Source: Candidatus Eisenbacteria bacterium
Lineage (GTDB): Bacteria > Eisenbacteria > RBG-16-71-46 > JASEGR01
Length of the DNA: 48,759 bases
Reading direction: 5' to 3'
NCBI GenBank assembly: GCA_030017955.1
Contig: JASEGR010000010.1
Coordinates: 1 to 48,759 of the forward strand
Shown: piece after piece, positions 24,085 through 32,543 of the stretch
Layout: every line of letters starts with the position of its first letter
How positions within the stretch are numbered: the first letter of the stretch is position 1
Position numbers and translations under genes: made by a program
Notes under the pieces: generated by a model
Database searches by the model: none
The model's input: the letters and a program-made list of their open reading frames with translations, nothing else
Told to the model about the DNA's origin: nothing

Positions 24085-25798
24085 TCACAAGTACTGCGAC
24101 ATAGATTCCGGAAGCACGGTTTTCTCGCGGGAAAACCCAATCGAACCTTGACCTCTCACCGGGTCCCGAATCGGGCTCGAACGAGCTTACCATCCTGCCT
24201 CGGACATCAAACACGATGAGCCTAATGGACCCTCTCCTGCTTGCCGTGAATTCGAACGTAAGCCTTCCGGTGGATGGGTTGGGGAAAATGATAAAGTCAT
24301 CCCACAAGGGGATCGAGAGCCGGAGCGAGCGCGATGCCAAAAATGTGCCGTCACTACCGGTGAGGACGGCTCTGTACTCATACACATGACCGGGGAGAAT
24401 CCCCTCATCGATGCAATCTCCCTTTCCCGAACCGTGGATTTCCCGATCCAGGATGAGTTCCTGGTTTCCATCCTCATCTTTTCTTATGATCGAGAGCCCT
24501 CTCAGGAAAGGAGACCATCCAACCTTCCATTTCAGAATCACACAGTTGCCGGACGGAACAGCACTCAACTCCACATCCTGGGCGTCCACGGCCGCCATTC
24601 CTGTTCCCTTTGCATAGTAGATCTCGAGATTTCCTTCGGAGTTGTCCGCCCAGACAAGGTGAAGGCTGCCCGAACCGTCCAAAGAGAGTGAGGGACTCCA
24701 GGAGGTGCCGTAGTTGACCGTTATGCGAGTGTCATCCGGGTCCAGGCCTCCATCTGCTGTGAAGGCACGAAAGTAAATCTCGGTCCCGATCCCAAGATTT
24801 CGGCTGTCCTCCCACGCCACAAAGACACCACCATTTTCGTCCGCAGCCACCGTCGGATTGCCGGCATCGCCGGTTCCCTTTGAGAAAACTCTGTCTCTTC
24901 CCCACTGGGGCGCCCCCAAGGATTTCTTCTTGTAGTAGATGGCAAACGGACCGCCCCTGTTGTCAGACCAGACTACATGAACATTTCCGATCCCGTCACA
25001 CGCGACTGAAGGATTTGTCGATATTCCGTTGGCGGTGGTGATTCTTCTCGGCTGAGCTTCCCATCCGACATCTTTCATGTAGGCGCGGCAGTATATTTCC
25101 CAGTTTCCTGCTCTGTCATCAGCCCAGACGACATACACGTTGCCAAGCTTGTCGGAAGCTGCTGAGGGCGCTGCCGAAGTGCTCCCCCCCGGATTCTCGC
25201 TCACACAAATGTCCCCGGCCTCCCACCCGGTCGATGAAAATCTTCTCTTGCAGTAGATCCTTTGCCAGACCTCTCCTGAATCAGTCCAGAGAAGGAAAAT
25301 GTTTCCGTCTGAGTCTGAGGTTGCAGTCAAGGCGGAGGAAACCGAAGAGAGTCTTACCAGCATTGTGTCTGAATTGTCCCACACGCCCGCCACAGAAAGA
25401 GACCTGTGATAGATGTCGGAGTATGAGCCGCTTCTTCTGTCCCGCCAGAAGATAAACAGTGATTCATTCGGCGAGAGAGCCGTAACAGGGTCAACGGCCA
25501 ACCCGGTACCGCGGGAGACCCTGACAGTATCCCCCCAGACCGCACCCGCCTTGGAGAATTTCCTCCAGTAAACCTGCGGGGTCTGCGGAGCTGCGCCGCC
25601 TCCGTAGTCATGCCAGACTATATGAACATTTCCAGAGAGGGTCGCCTGGACAGGATGTCCGTGGCCCCCAGTGATCCCGGATTCCCAGGTCGTGGATGTC
25701 AGTCTCTTGTAATTCACCCAGGCAGCGGAGCAAAGCGCGGGCACAAAGATGAGCGTCAACAAAGCGAAATAGAATGGCCTAAGAGCTTTCGCTTTCAT
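24041..25798 (-). CDS. Secreted beta-propeller protein with FlgD-like C-terminal sorting domain
   Basis: Exported protein of 585 residues. The start at 25798 is chosen because GGAGAAG lies just before this ATG; a signal peptide ends near ALCSAAW. Four or more propeller blades repeat a G-N-V-x-V-V-W-x-D-x-R pattern: NVHIVWHDYGGG, NVYVVWADDRAGNWEIY, NVHVVWSDNRGGPFAIYY and GVFVAWEDSRNL, about 50 residues apart, as in BNR/sialidase-like folds. No sialidase catalytic residues can be assigned. The C-terminal 90 residues match the FlgD-like sorting domain (LIVFDVRGRMVSSF, ASGIYVAVLVNGDKRVAKKFVL). It is probably cell-surface bound, and co-transcribed with the M6 protease. Confidence 0.85.
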   Translation of the reverse strand: MKAKALRPFYFALLTLIFVPALCSAAWVNYKRLTSTTWESGITGGHGHPVQATLSGNVHIVWHDYGGGAAPQTPQVYWRKFSKAGAVWGDTVRVSRGTGLAVDPVTALSPNESLFIFWRDRRSGSYSDIYHRSLSVAGVWDNSDTMLVRLSSVSSALTATSDSDGNIFLLWTDSGEVWQRIYCKRRFSSTGWEAGDICVSENPGGSTSAAPSAASDKLGNVYVVWADDRAGNWEIYCRAYMKDVGWEAQPRRITTANGISTNPSVACDGIGNVHVVWSDNRGGPFAIYYKKKSLGAPQWGRDRVFSKGTGDAGNPTVAADENGGVFVAWEDSRNLGIGTEIYFRAFTADGGLDPDDTRITVNYGTSWSPSLSLDGSGSLHLVWADNSEGNLEIYYAKGTGMAAVDAQDVELSAVPSGNCVILKWKVGWSPFLRGLSIIRKDEDGNQELILDREIHGSGKGDCIDEGILPGHVYEYRAVLTGSDGTFLASRSLRLSIPLWDDFIIFPNPSTGRLTFEFTASRRGSIRLIVFDVRGRMVSSFEPDSGPGERSRFDWVFPRENRASGIYVAVLVNGDKRVAKKFVLID

Positions 25799-25848
25799 CT
25801 TCTCCAAGTCTCAGGATCGCTCAGGCGACTGGGCCGGCAACCTGCCCC

Positions 25849-26865
25849 TCAGGGCTGCCTTCTTTCCACTCCAAGACCGGCCGAGGAGGGAAGAACAATT
25901 CTTCCTTTCTCAAAAAGAACACCTTTGAAGGGATCTGTCTTCAACAGAATCGGGCCATCGAGGTCGGCATAGTCTACAAGGGGGGACAAATGAGCCGCAG
26001 CAGTTACCGAGAGAGAACTTTCTATCATACATCCAATCATAACCGACAGTCCAAATGACCTTGCCGTATGAATCATCTTGAGAGCTTCCGTGATCCCTCC
26101 GCACTTCTGGAGCTTTATGTTTATGCCATCGACTGCCCCAACAAGCTTTGGGATATCCTCCGGTGTTCCAGCGCTCTCGTCGGCAATGATCGGGACATCA
26201 ACTCTTTCTCTTACGAACCTGAGACCTTCAATATCATTGGGCGGGACCGGTTGTTCTACAAACTCTATCCCGAAAGACTCAAGCGCCTTTATCTTCCTGA
26301 CGGCCTCCTTCGCACTCCAGGCACAGTTTGCATCAACCCTTATCACGGCATCAGTCTCTTCTCTCATGGCTCTAAGAATCTCAACGTCTTTGTCTGTGCC
26401 AAGCTTCACCTTCAGGATTGGATAAGAAGATGCCTCTTTGACCTTCTTCCTCATTGCGTCAATCTCATCCAGTCCGATGGTGACCGATGTGGTTGGCGCC
26501 GTCTCCCTTGAGATACCAAGAGAAAACCAAACCGGAACACCGGCTTTCCTTCCCTTTATATCGTGCACGGCCATGTCAAGGGCCGCCTTCGCAGCAAAGT
26601 TCTTCCCTATCGCCTTCTTCGCTTCCTCGCATACCGGATCGGAAAACGGATTCATCCCGCTCACTCTCTCACAAATTGTCTCGAGAGCAGCAAGCACCGT
26701 TCTCTGGTTCTCGCCGTGAAACGAAGACGGACCTGCTTCGCCCAGTCCGACGAGACCATCGCTTTCGATTCTGAGAAGGACGTTCTTGAAAACTTTCGAA
26801 CCTCCGCGAGATATGGCAAAGAGGTGCTTTGTTTCCAGATTCAAGGGTTCAAACGTGAGCTTCAT
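25849..26865 (-). CDS. dgcA: Enolase-superfamily epimerase, DgcA/AEE-like (N-acetyl-D-glutamate racemase or L-Ala-D/L-Glu epimerase)
   Basis: Protein of 338 residues of the muconate-lactonizing group. The start at 26865 has GGAGGAAAA upstream and matches the family N-terminus. Acid/base lysine KVKLGTD, metal ligands in VDANCAWS, EQPVPPND and IIADESAG, and the second lysine in NIKLQKCGGI are all present, so it should be active. Classical members epimerise L-Ala-D/L-Glu from murein. The neighbour upstream is a DgcN-like DUF1611 protein, overlapping by 17 nt, which points instead to DgcA-type racemisation of N-acetyl-D-glutamate. Either substrate fits the sequence; context favours DgcA. Confidence 0.85.
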   Translation of the reverse strand: MKLTFEPLNLETKHLFAISRGGSKVFKNVLLRIESDGLVGLGEAGPSSFHGENQRTVLAALETICERVSGMNPFSDPVCEEAKKAIGKNFAAKAALDMAVHDIKGRKAGVPVWFSLGISRETAPTTSVTIGLDEIDAMRKKVKEASSYPILKVKLGTDKDVEILRAMREETDAVIRVDANCAWSAKEAVRKIKALESFGIEFVEQPVPPNDIEGLRFVRERVDVPIIADESAGTPEDIPKLVGAVDGINIKLQKCGGITEALKMIHTARSFGLSVMIGCMIESSLSVTAAAHLSPLVDYADLDGPILLKTDPFKGVLFEKGRIVLPSSAGLGVERRQP

Positions 26866-27949
26866 TTTTCCTCCGGCGGCAGTCTTCAACGAGCCTCGCG
26901 AGCGAGGCCATGACTCTTCCGCTGCCCTCCTTGATCGCATCAAATGCAGGAAGGCCGGTTTCTCTCTCAGCTTCTTCCACCGCCTTTTTTGTCTGCGACG
27001 GGTCCAGGTCGAAGCAATTGAGAGCTATGCCCAGGACTTTCGATTCCCGGAGATAAGACGCCACATCCTCATGCATTTGAATCTGCCTCTTCAAAGGAGG
27101 TATCGGAACACTGTACGCCCGAATCTCTTTTCGAGTCGGCTGATGACATAAGATCATTCCGTCCGGCATCGTACCGTGCAAAAGCCCAACTGCGACCCCC
27201 GAGAAGGCGGGATGAAACAGAGAGCCCTGCCCTTCCACGATTATCAGCTCAGCATCATCAGGGACAGAGAGAAGCAATCGTTCACATGCCCCGGCGAGAA
27301 AATCGCAAATCACTCTGTCAACCGCAATCCCGCTGCCCGAGAGAAGAATCCCCGTCTGCCCCGTAGCCGCAAAGTAGCTTCTTAAGCCCGCTCTTCTCGC
27401 TTCTCTGTTGAGCTCGTATGCTACGGTCATCTTGCCGGTGTTGCTGTCGCTGCCGACGGTCAAGACCACGGCGGCGCCGATTTCCTTTCTTCTCCCGGTC
27501 GGGACTGAAAGGTCATCGGGGACTTTCCTGATGTCGAAGAGCCGGACCCCGGTCTTGCCGGCAATCTCAACCAGCTCATCATCCTCCGCCAGAAAAGTAT
27601 GAAGCCCGCTTACTATCGAGAGCCCGGCGAGCATCGCCTTCCTGACTATCACGCGAAAGACGTCCGGGAGCCTCCCTCCCTTTGGGGCAATTCCAATAAG
27701 AAGCGACCTCGGACCGAACTTGATGGCATCTTCAATCGATGAGACGACCGGGATTCCCTTTCCGAATCCCAGCACGTCCCCTGCGTCCTGTCCGGCTCTC
27801 GAACTGTCTATCACACAGGCAACGTCTTTTTCTCTATATCTTATGACGCAGGCGGCCGTCTTCGATTCCAGGAGGCCAAACTGCCCTTCAGCCAGGACTG
27901 CAAAAGGAATCGGAAAGTCTTTACGTGCAGAATCTCTTGGCTGTCTCAT
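26849..27949 (-). CDS. dgcN: DUF1611 family P-loop protein, DgcN-like (D-glutamate N-acetyltransferase candidate)
   Basis: Protein of about 366 residues. The frame is open to 27997, but the Met at 27949 agrees better with the family start and reduces overlap with the M20 gene to 29 nt. The N-terminal domain has the pattern ESKTAACVIRYRE, then LLIGIAPKGGRLP. The C-terminal domain carries a P-loop-like VGSDSNTGKMT, followed by ATGQTGILLSGSG and IVEGQGSLFHPAF. These are DUF1611 hallmarks. DgcN of marine bacteria acetylates D-glutamate, and DgcA then racemises the product. The adjacency of both genes here supports that role, though nucleotide or acetyl-donor use cannot be read from sequence. Confidence 0.8.
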   Translation of the reverse strand: MRQPRDSARKDFPIPFAVLAEGQFGLLESKTAACVIRYREKDVACVIDSSRAGQDAGDVLGFGKGIPVVSSIEDAIKFGPRSLLIGIAPKGGRLPDVFRVIVRKAMLAGLSIVSGLHTFLAEDDELVEIAGKTGVRLFDIRKVPDDLSVPTGRRKEIGAAVVLTVGSDSNTGKMTVAYELNREARRAGLRSYFAATGQTGILLSGSGIAVDRVICDFLAGACERLLLSVPDDAELIIVEGQGSLFHPAFSGVAVGLLHGTMPDGMILCHQPTRKEIRAYSVPIPPLKRQIQMHEDVASYLRESKVLGIALNCFDLDPSQTKKAVEEAERETGLPAFDAIKEGSGRVMASLARLVEDCRRRKNEAHV

Positions 27950-29225
27950 ACAGAAATTCGGCTCCCCACACGAGGCTCTCTTGAGAGATTCTCTCATCTA
28001 TGCCGTGAACAGTGTCGATCTCCTCTTCCGTCGTAACGGTAGGATCGAACCCGTAGCATACGATCCCGAAAGGTCTGAAAGAGCCGGAGTCAGTTCCTCC
28101 CGGAGAAAGATATGGAAGAAAGATTGCATCTCCCCTTTTCTCTTTAACGAGCCCCTCGAGCAGCGTCCAGAGTTCAGTCTGCATGGGAGATTCGGTACCC
28201 GCGTGCTCCCGGACTATTTCGACCTCAAATCCCTTCCCGAGGATTCTCCGGAGACCTGATGCAAACTCCTTCGGATCTGTGTCAGGGAATACTCTGCAGT
28301 CGAGTGAAAACTCGGCTTCAGAAGGGATCACATTCGTTCTCTCGCCGCCCTTCACGACAGTAGGCGTGGCAGTGTTCCTCAGAATAGCATTCAGCAGCTT
28401 GTCCTTCGACAAAACTCTAAGCGCCGCTCTCCACAGCAGAGGAGTGAAGGCGAATCTCATGGCTATTCTCTTATGCAGCGGTTCAACTCCCGAGAGCCCC
28501 GACATGATCGCAACCGCGATTTTGTTTCTCACAGGCGGGAACTTGCCGCGGTCGATTCTATCTATTCCCTGGGAAAGCCGGAGGATCGGATTTTCAGGAT
28601 GAGGTATTGACGCATGCCCTCCCTTTCCTTTCACTTTCACTCTTGCCCAGATGATGGTTTTCTCGGCGCACTGGCAATAAAACACCGTCTTTCCCCTGTA
28701 GAGCAGGGTAAACCCGCCTTCATTTATCGCATACTCAGCATTGAGAGCATCCAGATGGTTCCTGACGAGCCAGTCTGCTCCCATTTTCCCGCCCGTCTCC
28801 TCATCTGCCGCACCAACATAAATCACGTCCCTGGCGAGCGGCACGCCTTCCCTCTTGAGCCTCAGAAGAGTGAGGATTTCCATCGCCCCCATCCCTTTTA
28901 TATCGAGAGCGCCCCTTCCCCAAACGCAGCCGCCCTTGACCGTTCCGGAAAACGGGTCAACCTGCCACTTGTCCTTCTCCGCAGGGACGACATCAAGATG
29001 ATTGAGAAGAAGAAGAGGTTTCTTCGATCCATTCCCCTTTACCCGGGCGACGACGTTTCCCCGGCCAGGCGCGGACTCAAACACCTGGGCACTGATTCCT
29101 TCTGAGACAAAAAGGTCACGTATGAATTCTGCAAGGGGAAGTTCGTTTCCGGGCGGGTTTGTGGTATCGAACCTTATCATGGAGCTGAGAAGCTCAGTTA
29201 TTTCATCGAGAAGCGGTTTTTTCAT
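27921..29225 (-). CDS. M20 family zinc hydrolase (ArgE/DapE/CPG2-like)
   Basis: Cytosolic metallohydrolase of 434 residues. Metal ligands are seen in LLLNHLDVVPAEKD (H and D), then GRGALDIKGMGA, the catalytic AADEETGG (E-E pair) and, near the end, a PGGTDSGSF loop. An internal GHASIPHPENP segment belongs to the dimerisation domain. The family removes N-acyl groups or cleaves dipeptides. Placed directly before the DgcN- and DgcA-like genes it is a good candidate for the N-acetyl-L-glutamate deacetylase needed to complete that pathway; a dipeptidase role is the alternative. The start overlaps the PpiC stop in an ATGA of 4 nt. Confidence 0.9.
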   Translation of the reverse strand: MKKPLLDEITELLSSMIRFDTTNPPGNELPLAEFIRDLFVSEGISAQVFESAPGRGNVVARVKGNGSKKPLLLLNHLDVVPAEKDKWQVDPFSGTVKGGCVWGRGALDIKGMGAMEILTLLRLKREGVPLARDVIYVGAADEETGGKMGADWLVRNHLDALNAEYAINEGGFTLLYRGKTVFYCQCAEKTIIWARVKVKGKGGHASIPHPENPILRLSQGIDRIDRGKFPPVRNKIAVAIMSGLSGVEPLHKRIAMRFAFTPLLWRAALRVLSKDKLLNAILRNTATPTVVKGGERTNVIPSEAEFSLDCRVFPDTDPKEFASGLRRILGKGFEVEIVREHAGTESPMQTELWTLLEGLVKEKRGDAIFLPYLSPGGTDSGSFRPFGIVCYGFDPTVTTEEEIDTVHGIDERISQESLVWGAEFLYETAKRFCT

Positions 29226-32131
29226 CTCAACCTTTGATCCAGGATTTCTATCTTGGCTTTTTCTCTCAGCCCTTCAGTCCAATCCTCAACCCTCTGCGAC
29301 AACATATCTCTCTCAATCTTGTCCCTCTCTGCGAGAAAGTCCTTGTCCGGGGGAAGCTTCTCCTTGACCCTGAAAAGTGCAATACCGGCTGGTGAAACAA
29401 AAGGCCCGCCAGTCCCTCTGATTTCCGTCTCCCGCGCCGAATCAATCAGCCCCGGAAAGGCATCGAGACCAGAGCATTTTCCTTGGGCTTCGCTCGCGAA
29501 TGGAACGAAAGGAATTGTTTCTTTCACTCCGCCAAGTATCGCCCCCATCTCGTTGAAGCTTTCTCCCTCAGCTACCCTTGCCTGCAGCTCTTCAAACATC
29601 TGTTGCACGGCCAGAGAATCTTTCTCTCTCTGATAGTCCTGCTGAACCCGGTTCTTTGCTTGTTCGAATGGAATCGGCTTCCCTTCCAGCTTGTCTTTCA
29701 ATCCAAAGACCAGAAATCCTGACTGAAGCCTGATGATCCCCGGAAATATCTTTCCTTTTTGGGCATTTGAGATTACCTGTGCGAGAATTGCGCCAGAGCC
29801 GGGTCCCACAATGTCATCACCTTTCACGAAAAAGGCCGATTCGTTGAGATTCCACTTCCCCTTCATGCTCTGTTCAAACTCAGCCACACTACGAGGCTCC
29901 CTGACCAGTTTCTCAGCCTCTCCTGCCGGGATAGATTCTCTCCTCACGTCCTTCAGCCTGGCCACTATGAACGGCCTCACCTCGTCCAGACTCCGCTTGC
30001 CCGCAGGTCTTTTGGCTTCCATCTTGAAAATGTGGTAGCCAACTTCGCTCTCAAGCGGCCCCCTTATCTCACCGGTTTTCATGGAAAACACAACATCTTC
30101 CAGCGCGGCCGGCAGCATCCTTCTTTCCACAAAACCCAGATCGCCTCCCTTTCTCTTTCCCTCCTCGTCCGCAGAGAATTCCGAAGCAAGTGAGGCAAAG
30201 TCCCTTCCGGAAGAACATCGTTTGGCAACCGCCTCAGCCTTCGCCCTTGCTTCATCCTTGTTGACCCCGGCCAGATAAGAGGGAAAGAATATCTCTCTCA
30301 CCCGGACAGCTTCGGGCGTAACGAACTCCCCAGCGTTCTCCCTATAGTATTCGGAAATCTCTTTCTCGCTCACCTTGACACTGTCCGGTGACAGTATTGG
30401 AAAGAACGCGTAGGAGAGTTTGTATTTCTCGCCTGTCAGGTAATTTGACTGATTCTTCAGGAAGAACTGATATGTTTCTTCGGCTTCTTTCCTGGCCTCC
30501 TCCTGCTGCAGCTCATAAAGGAGCTCGTCTTTCAAGATGTCAAACGGAGGAACGACATCGTCCTTTCTCTCGTTAACTCTGAAAATCGAATATCCTCCCG
30601 GTGTGCGAATCACCTGGCCCCAATCACCCTCGTTAACTGTCCTCGCCTGCTCAAGAATGTCCTTGGGCGCGCCTTTCATGCTTCCGATGAGCCCGAGGTA
30701 GAAAGGGCCAGCTTTCCCAAGCTGATGGCCGGATGATGCGAGTCTCTTCATCTTCCCCGCGGCAAGATCATTCCTTAGTGACAACGCCTTCTGCCTTGCG
30801 AGGGTGTCTATCTTGTCCCCAACGAGCTTTGCAGCTATCTCATCCTTCACGTCCTTGAATGTCAGATATTCAGCAGTTCCGCTCTCGGAGTCATACTTCA
30901 GGAATTCAGTCCTGTGTTTCTCGTAGTATTCTTTGAGCTCCTTCCCGCTCATTGACGGATTTCCTATCTCACCAAGGGAGATCGTAAGCGTGTCAACAGT
31001 AAGGAGAGTGGTGCGATACTCCTCCTTCTTCCGGTCGTAGAGTTTGACCAGCTCATCCCTTGACTGGAGAAACCTTCTTTCCCGATCTGAAGCAGCAGCC
31101 GCCTGAACTGTCACATCTTCGAACGATTTAACATAAGAAGGAACCTTTTCGGCCATCCGGAAGATCCCCAGACCGTTCTCGACTCTTATCGGTTCGTAGA
31201 GCACCTCGCCCGCTCTGAGGGATGACAGCTTGTCGCCCAAACCCGGTATCTTCCCTGCAAATGGCACCGGATCAGACAGGGAAAAGAGTGCCGACACTTT
31301 TGCACCGCCCCATTTCTCTCCGAGTGCCCGGAAGCTTCTCCCGCTTTTCAGGGCGGACAGCAGATTCCCTGCTTCCCGGAGAGTCGCCTTCTCATCGAGA
31401 ACAGCCGTCCCGCCGGCAAGAACTTTCCCTGGAACCTTGACAAGAATCATCTCGACTCGCATGAGGTCGCCGCTCGTGAACTCCTCGGGATGCCTTTTGT
31501 AGTATTCGAGAGCCTCGGCTGACGTCGCATGAGCAAATTTGAAAATCCCCTCAGCCGGAAGAACGATGTATGAGAGAATGACTCTCTGATTCTTTCTCCC
31601 GAACTCCCGCAAGATCTCTTCCTCCGTCGGCGTGAGCTTCTCTTTCATACTGTCGTACATCTTCGCTGTCAGAAGATAGTTCCGCACAATCTCAGTTGCT
31701 TCTTTATATCCCGAGCCTTTCGTGGTCTTGAATTTCTTGAAAACCACCGAATCGGAAAGACCTTGAGTAATGAACTGCGAGGTATTCTTCAGGAAATAGT
31801 CGATGTCGCTTTCCGACACCGTAAGCTTCAACTTCGTGGCTTCGTTCAAGACGAGTCTGGCCGCTATCAAGTCATTCAAGACCGCCTTCATGACGTCTGT
31901 CCTGGTCTCTTCAGAAACATCTCCTCCGACTTGTTCAGCAACACTCGCCAAGAGCGGGTCCGCCGCCTGGTTGAGCTCATTTCGCGTGACTTTGAGACCG
32001 TCCACTGTTGCAACCGTTTCAGGCCCCCGGGCAAGTGGGAAAACCACCTGCACAAGCACAAAGAGCAATCCAAGAAAAATGACTGCCGGCAGCGCTGGGG
32101 AGTTCGGAACCAGTCTTCTTGTCTCCATCAT
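29222..32131 (-). CDS. Large SurA/PpiD-like peptidyl-prolyl isomerase, membrane-anchored
   Basis: Periplasmic foldase candidate of 969 residues, far larger than SurA (about 430) or PpiD (about 620). A single N-terminal helix (AVIFLGLLFVLVQVVFPLA, about 17-35) would anchor it. A SurA-N-like chaperone segment follows (TVDGLKVTRNELNQAADP). The best parvulin domain is at about 600-720, with VRVREIFFPS, GRDFASLASEFSADEE, KGGDLGFVERRMLP and EVGYHIFKMEAKRP. At least two more diverged parvulin-like repeats lie before and after it, each ending in a G-x-x-I-F-R strand. It probably folds outer-membrane or secreted proteins such as those encoded downstream. The start has GAGAGGG upstream. Confidence 0.85.
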   Translation of the reverse strand: MMETRRLVPNSPALPAVIFLGLLFVLVQVVFPLARGPETVATVDGLKVTRNELNQAADPLLASVAEQVGGDVSEETRTDVMKAVLNDLIAARLVLNEATKLKLTVSESDIDYFLKNTSQFITQGLSDSVVFKKFKTTKGSGYKEATEIVRNYLLTAKMYDSMKEKLTPTEEEILREFGRKNQRVILSYIVLPAEGIFKFAHATSAEALEYYKRHPEEFTSGDLMRVEMILVKVPGKVLAGGTAVLDEKATLREAGNLLSALKSGRSFRALGEKWGGAKVSALFSLSDPVPFAGKIPGLGDKLSSLRAGEVLYEPIRVENGLGIFRMAEKVPSYVKSFEDVTVQAAAASDRERRFLQSRDELVKLYDRKKEEYRTTLLTVDTLTISLGEIGNPSMSGKELKEYYEKHRTEFLKYDSESGTAEYLTFKDVKDEIAAKLVGDKIDTLARQKALSLRNDLAAGKMKRLASSGHQLGKAGPFYLGLIGSMKGAPKDILEQARTVNEGDWGQVIRTPGGYSIFRVNERKDDVVPPFDILKDELLYELQQEEARKEAEETYQFFLKNQSNYLTGEKYKLSYAFFPILSPDSVKVSEKEISEYYRENAGEFVTPEAVRVREIFFPSYLAGVNKDEARAKAEAVAKRCSSGRDFASLASEFSADEEGKRKGGDLGFVERRMLPAALEDVVFSMKTGEIRGPLESEVGYHIFKMEAKRPAGKRSLDEVRPFIVARLKDVRRESIPAGEAEKLVREPRSVAEFEQSMKGKWNLNESAFFVKGDDIVGPGSGAILAQVISNAQKGKIFPGIIRLQSGFLVFGLKDKLEGKPIPFEQAKNRVQQDYQREKDSLAVQQMFEELQARVAEGESFNEMGAILGGVKETIPFVPFASEAQGKCSGLDAFPGLIDSARETEIRGTGGPFVSPAGIALFRVKEKLPPDKDFLAERDKIERDMLSQRVEDWTEGLREKAKIEILDQRLR

Positions 32132-32202
32132 CAGGAATCCCTCTCTTTTCTGGAAACTTCCGGTATGCGGGGGAATTCGGCTCTACAGCCCTTGAGTATT
32201 AA

Positions 32203-32231
32203 ATGATAGTCTTCCGATACTCACTTTGCAA
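32203..32231 (-). promoter_or_regulatory. Putative promoter of the PpiC-to-M6 protease gene run
   Basis: On the minus strand TTGCAA (32226-32231), a 17-nt spacer and TATCAT (32203-32208). It lies 72 nt above the foldase start and would drive the long minus-strand run of overlapping genes down toward 21190. Confidence 0.5.
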
Positions 32232-32281
32232 GTGGTTACTCCGACAGCCCACAGTCCCGGCGGGGCCCAGGCCGGCGCGGC

Positions 32282-32295
32282 CCAGACAGGTCTGG
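32282..32295. other. Perfect short palindrome beside the nested element
   Basis: CCAGAC-AG-GTCTGG is a perfect inverted repeat immediately left of the nested element, overlapping its outermost arm. It may be part of that element or an operator for the divergent genes. Confidence 0.35.
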
Positions 32296-32467
32296 AGATG
32301 TCCTTGAACCGACTTTCCGAAAATCTCTGGACTCCCTTTTTGGACGAGAGAACGACCCCGAAGGGGGCGAATTTGTGCTGTCCGAGGGCGAAGCCCGAGT
32401 TCACAAATTCGAGTGAGCGAGTCTAAGAAGGATCGACATTTTCGGCAGGAGGGAAAGGACATCTCCA
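32293..32467. repeat. Nested long-range palindromic element of 175 bp (MITE-like or structured RNA)
   Basis: Five inverted-repeat pairs occur in strictly nested order. TGGAGATGTCCTT (32293-32305) pairs with AAGGACATCTCCA (32455-32467). CCGAAAAT (32317-32324) pairs with ATTTTCGG (32438-32445), GACTC (32330-32334) with GAGTC (32419-32423), CGAATTTGTG (32368-32377) with CACAAATTCG (32402-32411), and the tip is GGGC-GAA-GCCC. A side hairpin CCCC-GAA-GGGG lies at 32356-32366. No protein is supported here. The right end recurs alone at 43322-43349, so this is probably a small mobile or dispersed element between the foldase and the laccase-domain gene. Confidence 0.7.
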
Positions 32468-32471
32468 AGCC
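32444..32471 (+). repeat. Right end of nested element, shared with 43322-43349
   Basis: GGCAGGAGGGAAAGGACA followed by TCTCCAAGCC is repeated at 43322-43349 with two differences over 28 bases. It contains a GGAG/CTCC hairpin. Confidence 0.65.
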
Positions 32472-32543
32472 TCTCTGACCCGAGCGTCCCGAATGCGTGC
32501 GAAACGCTTGACTGAAGAAACGACGCAACCTAGATTCCCGCCT

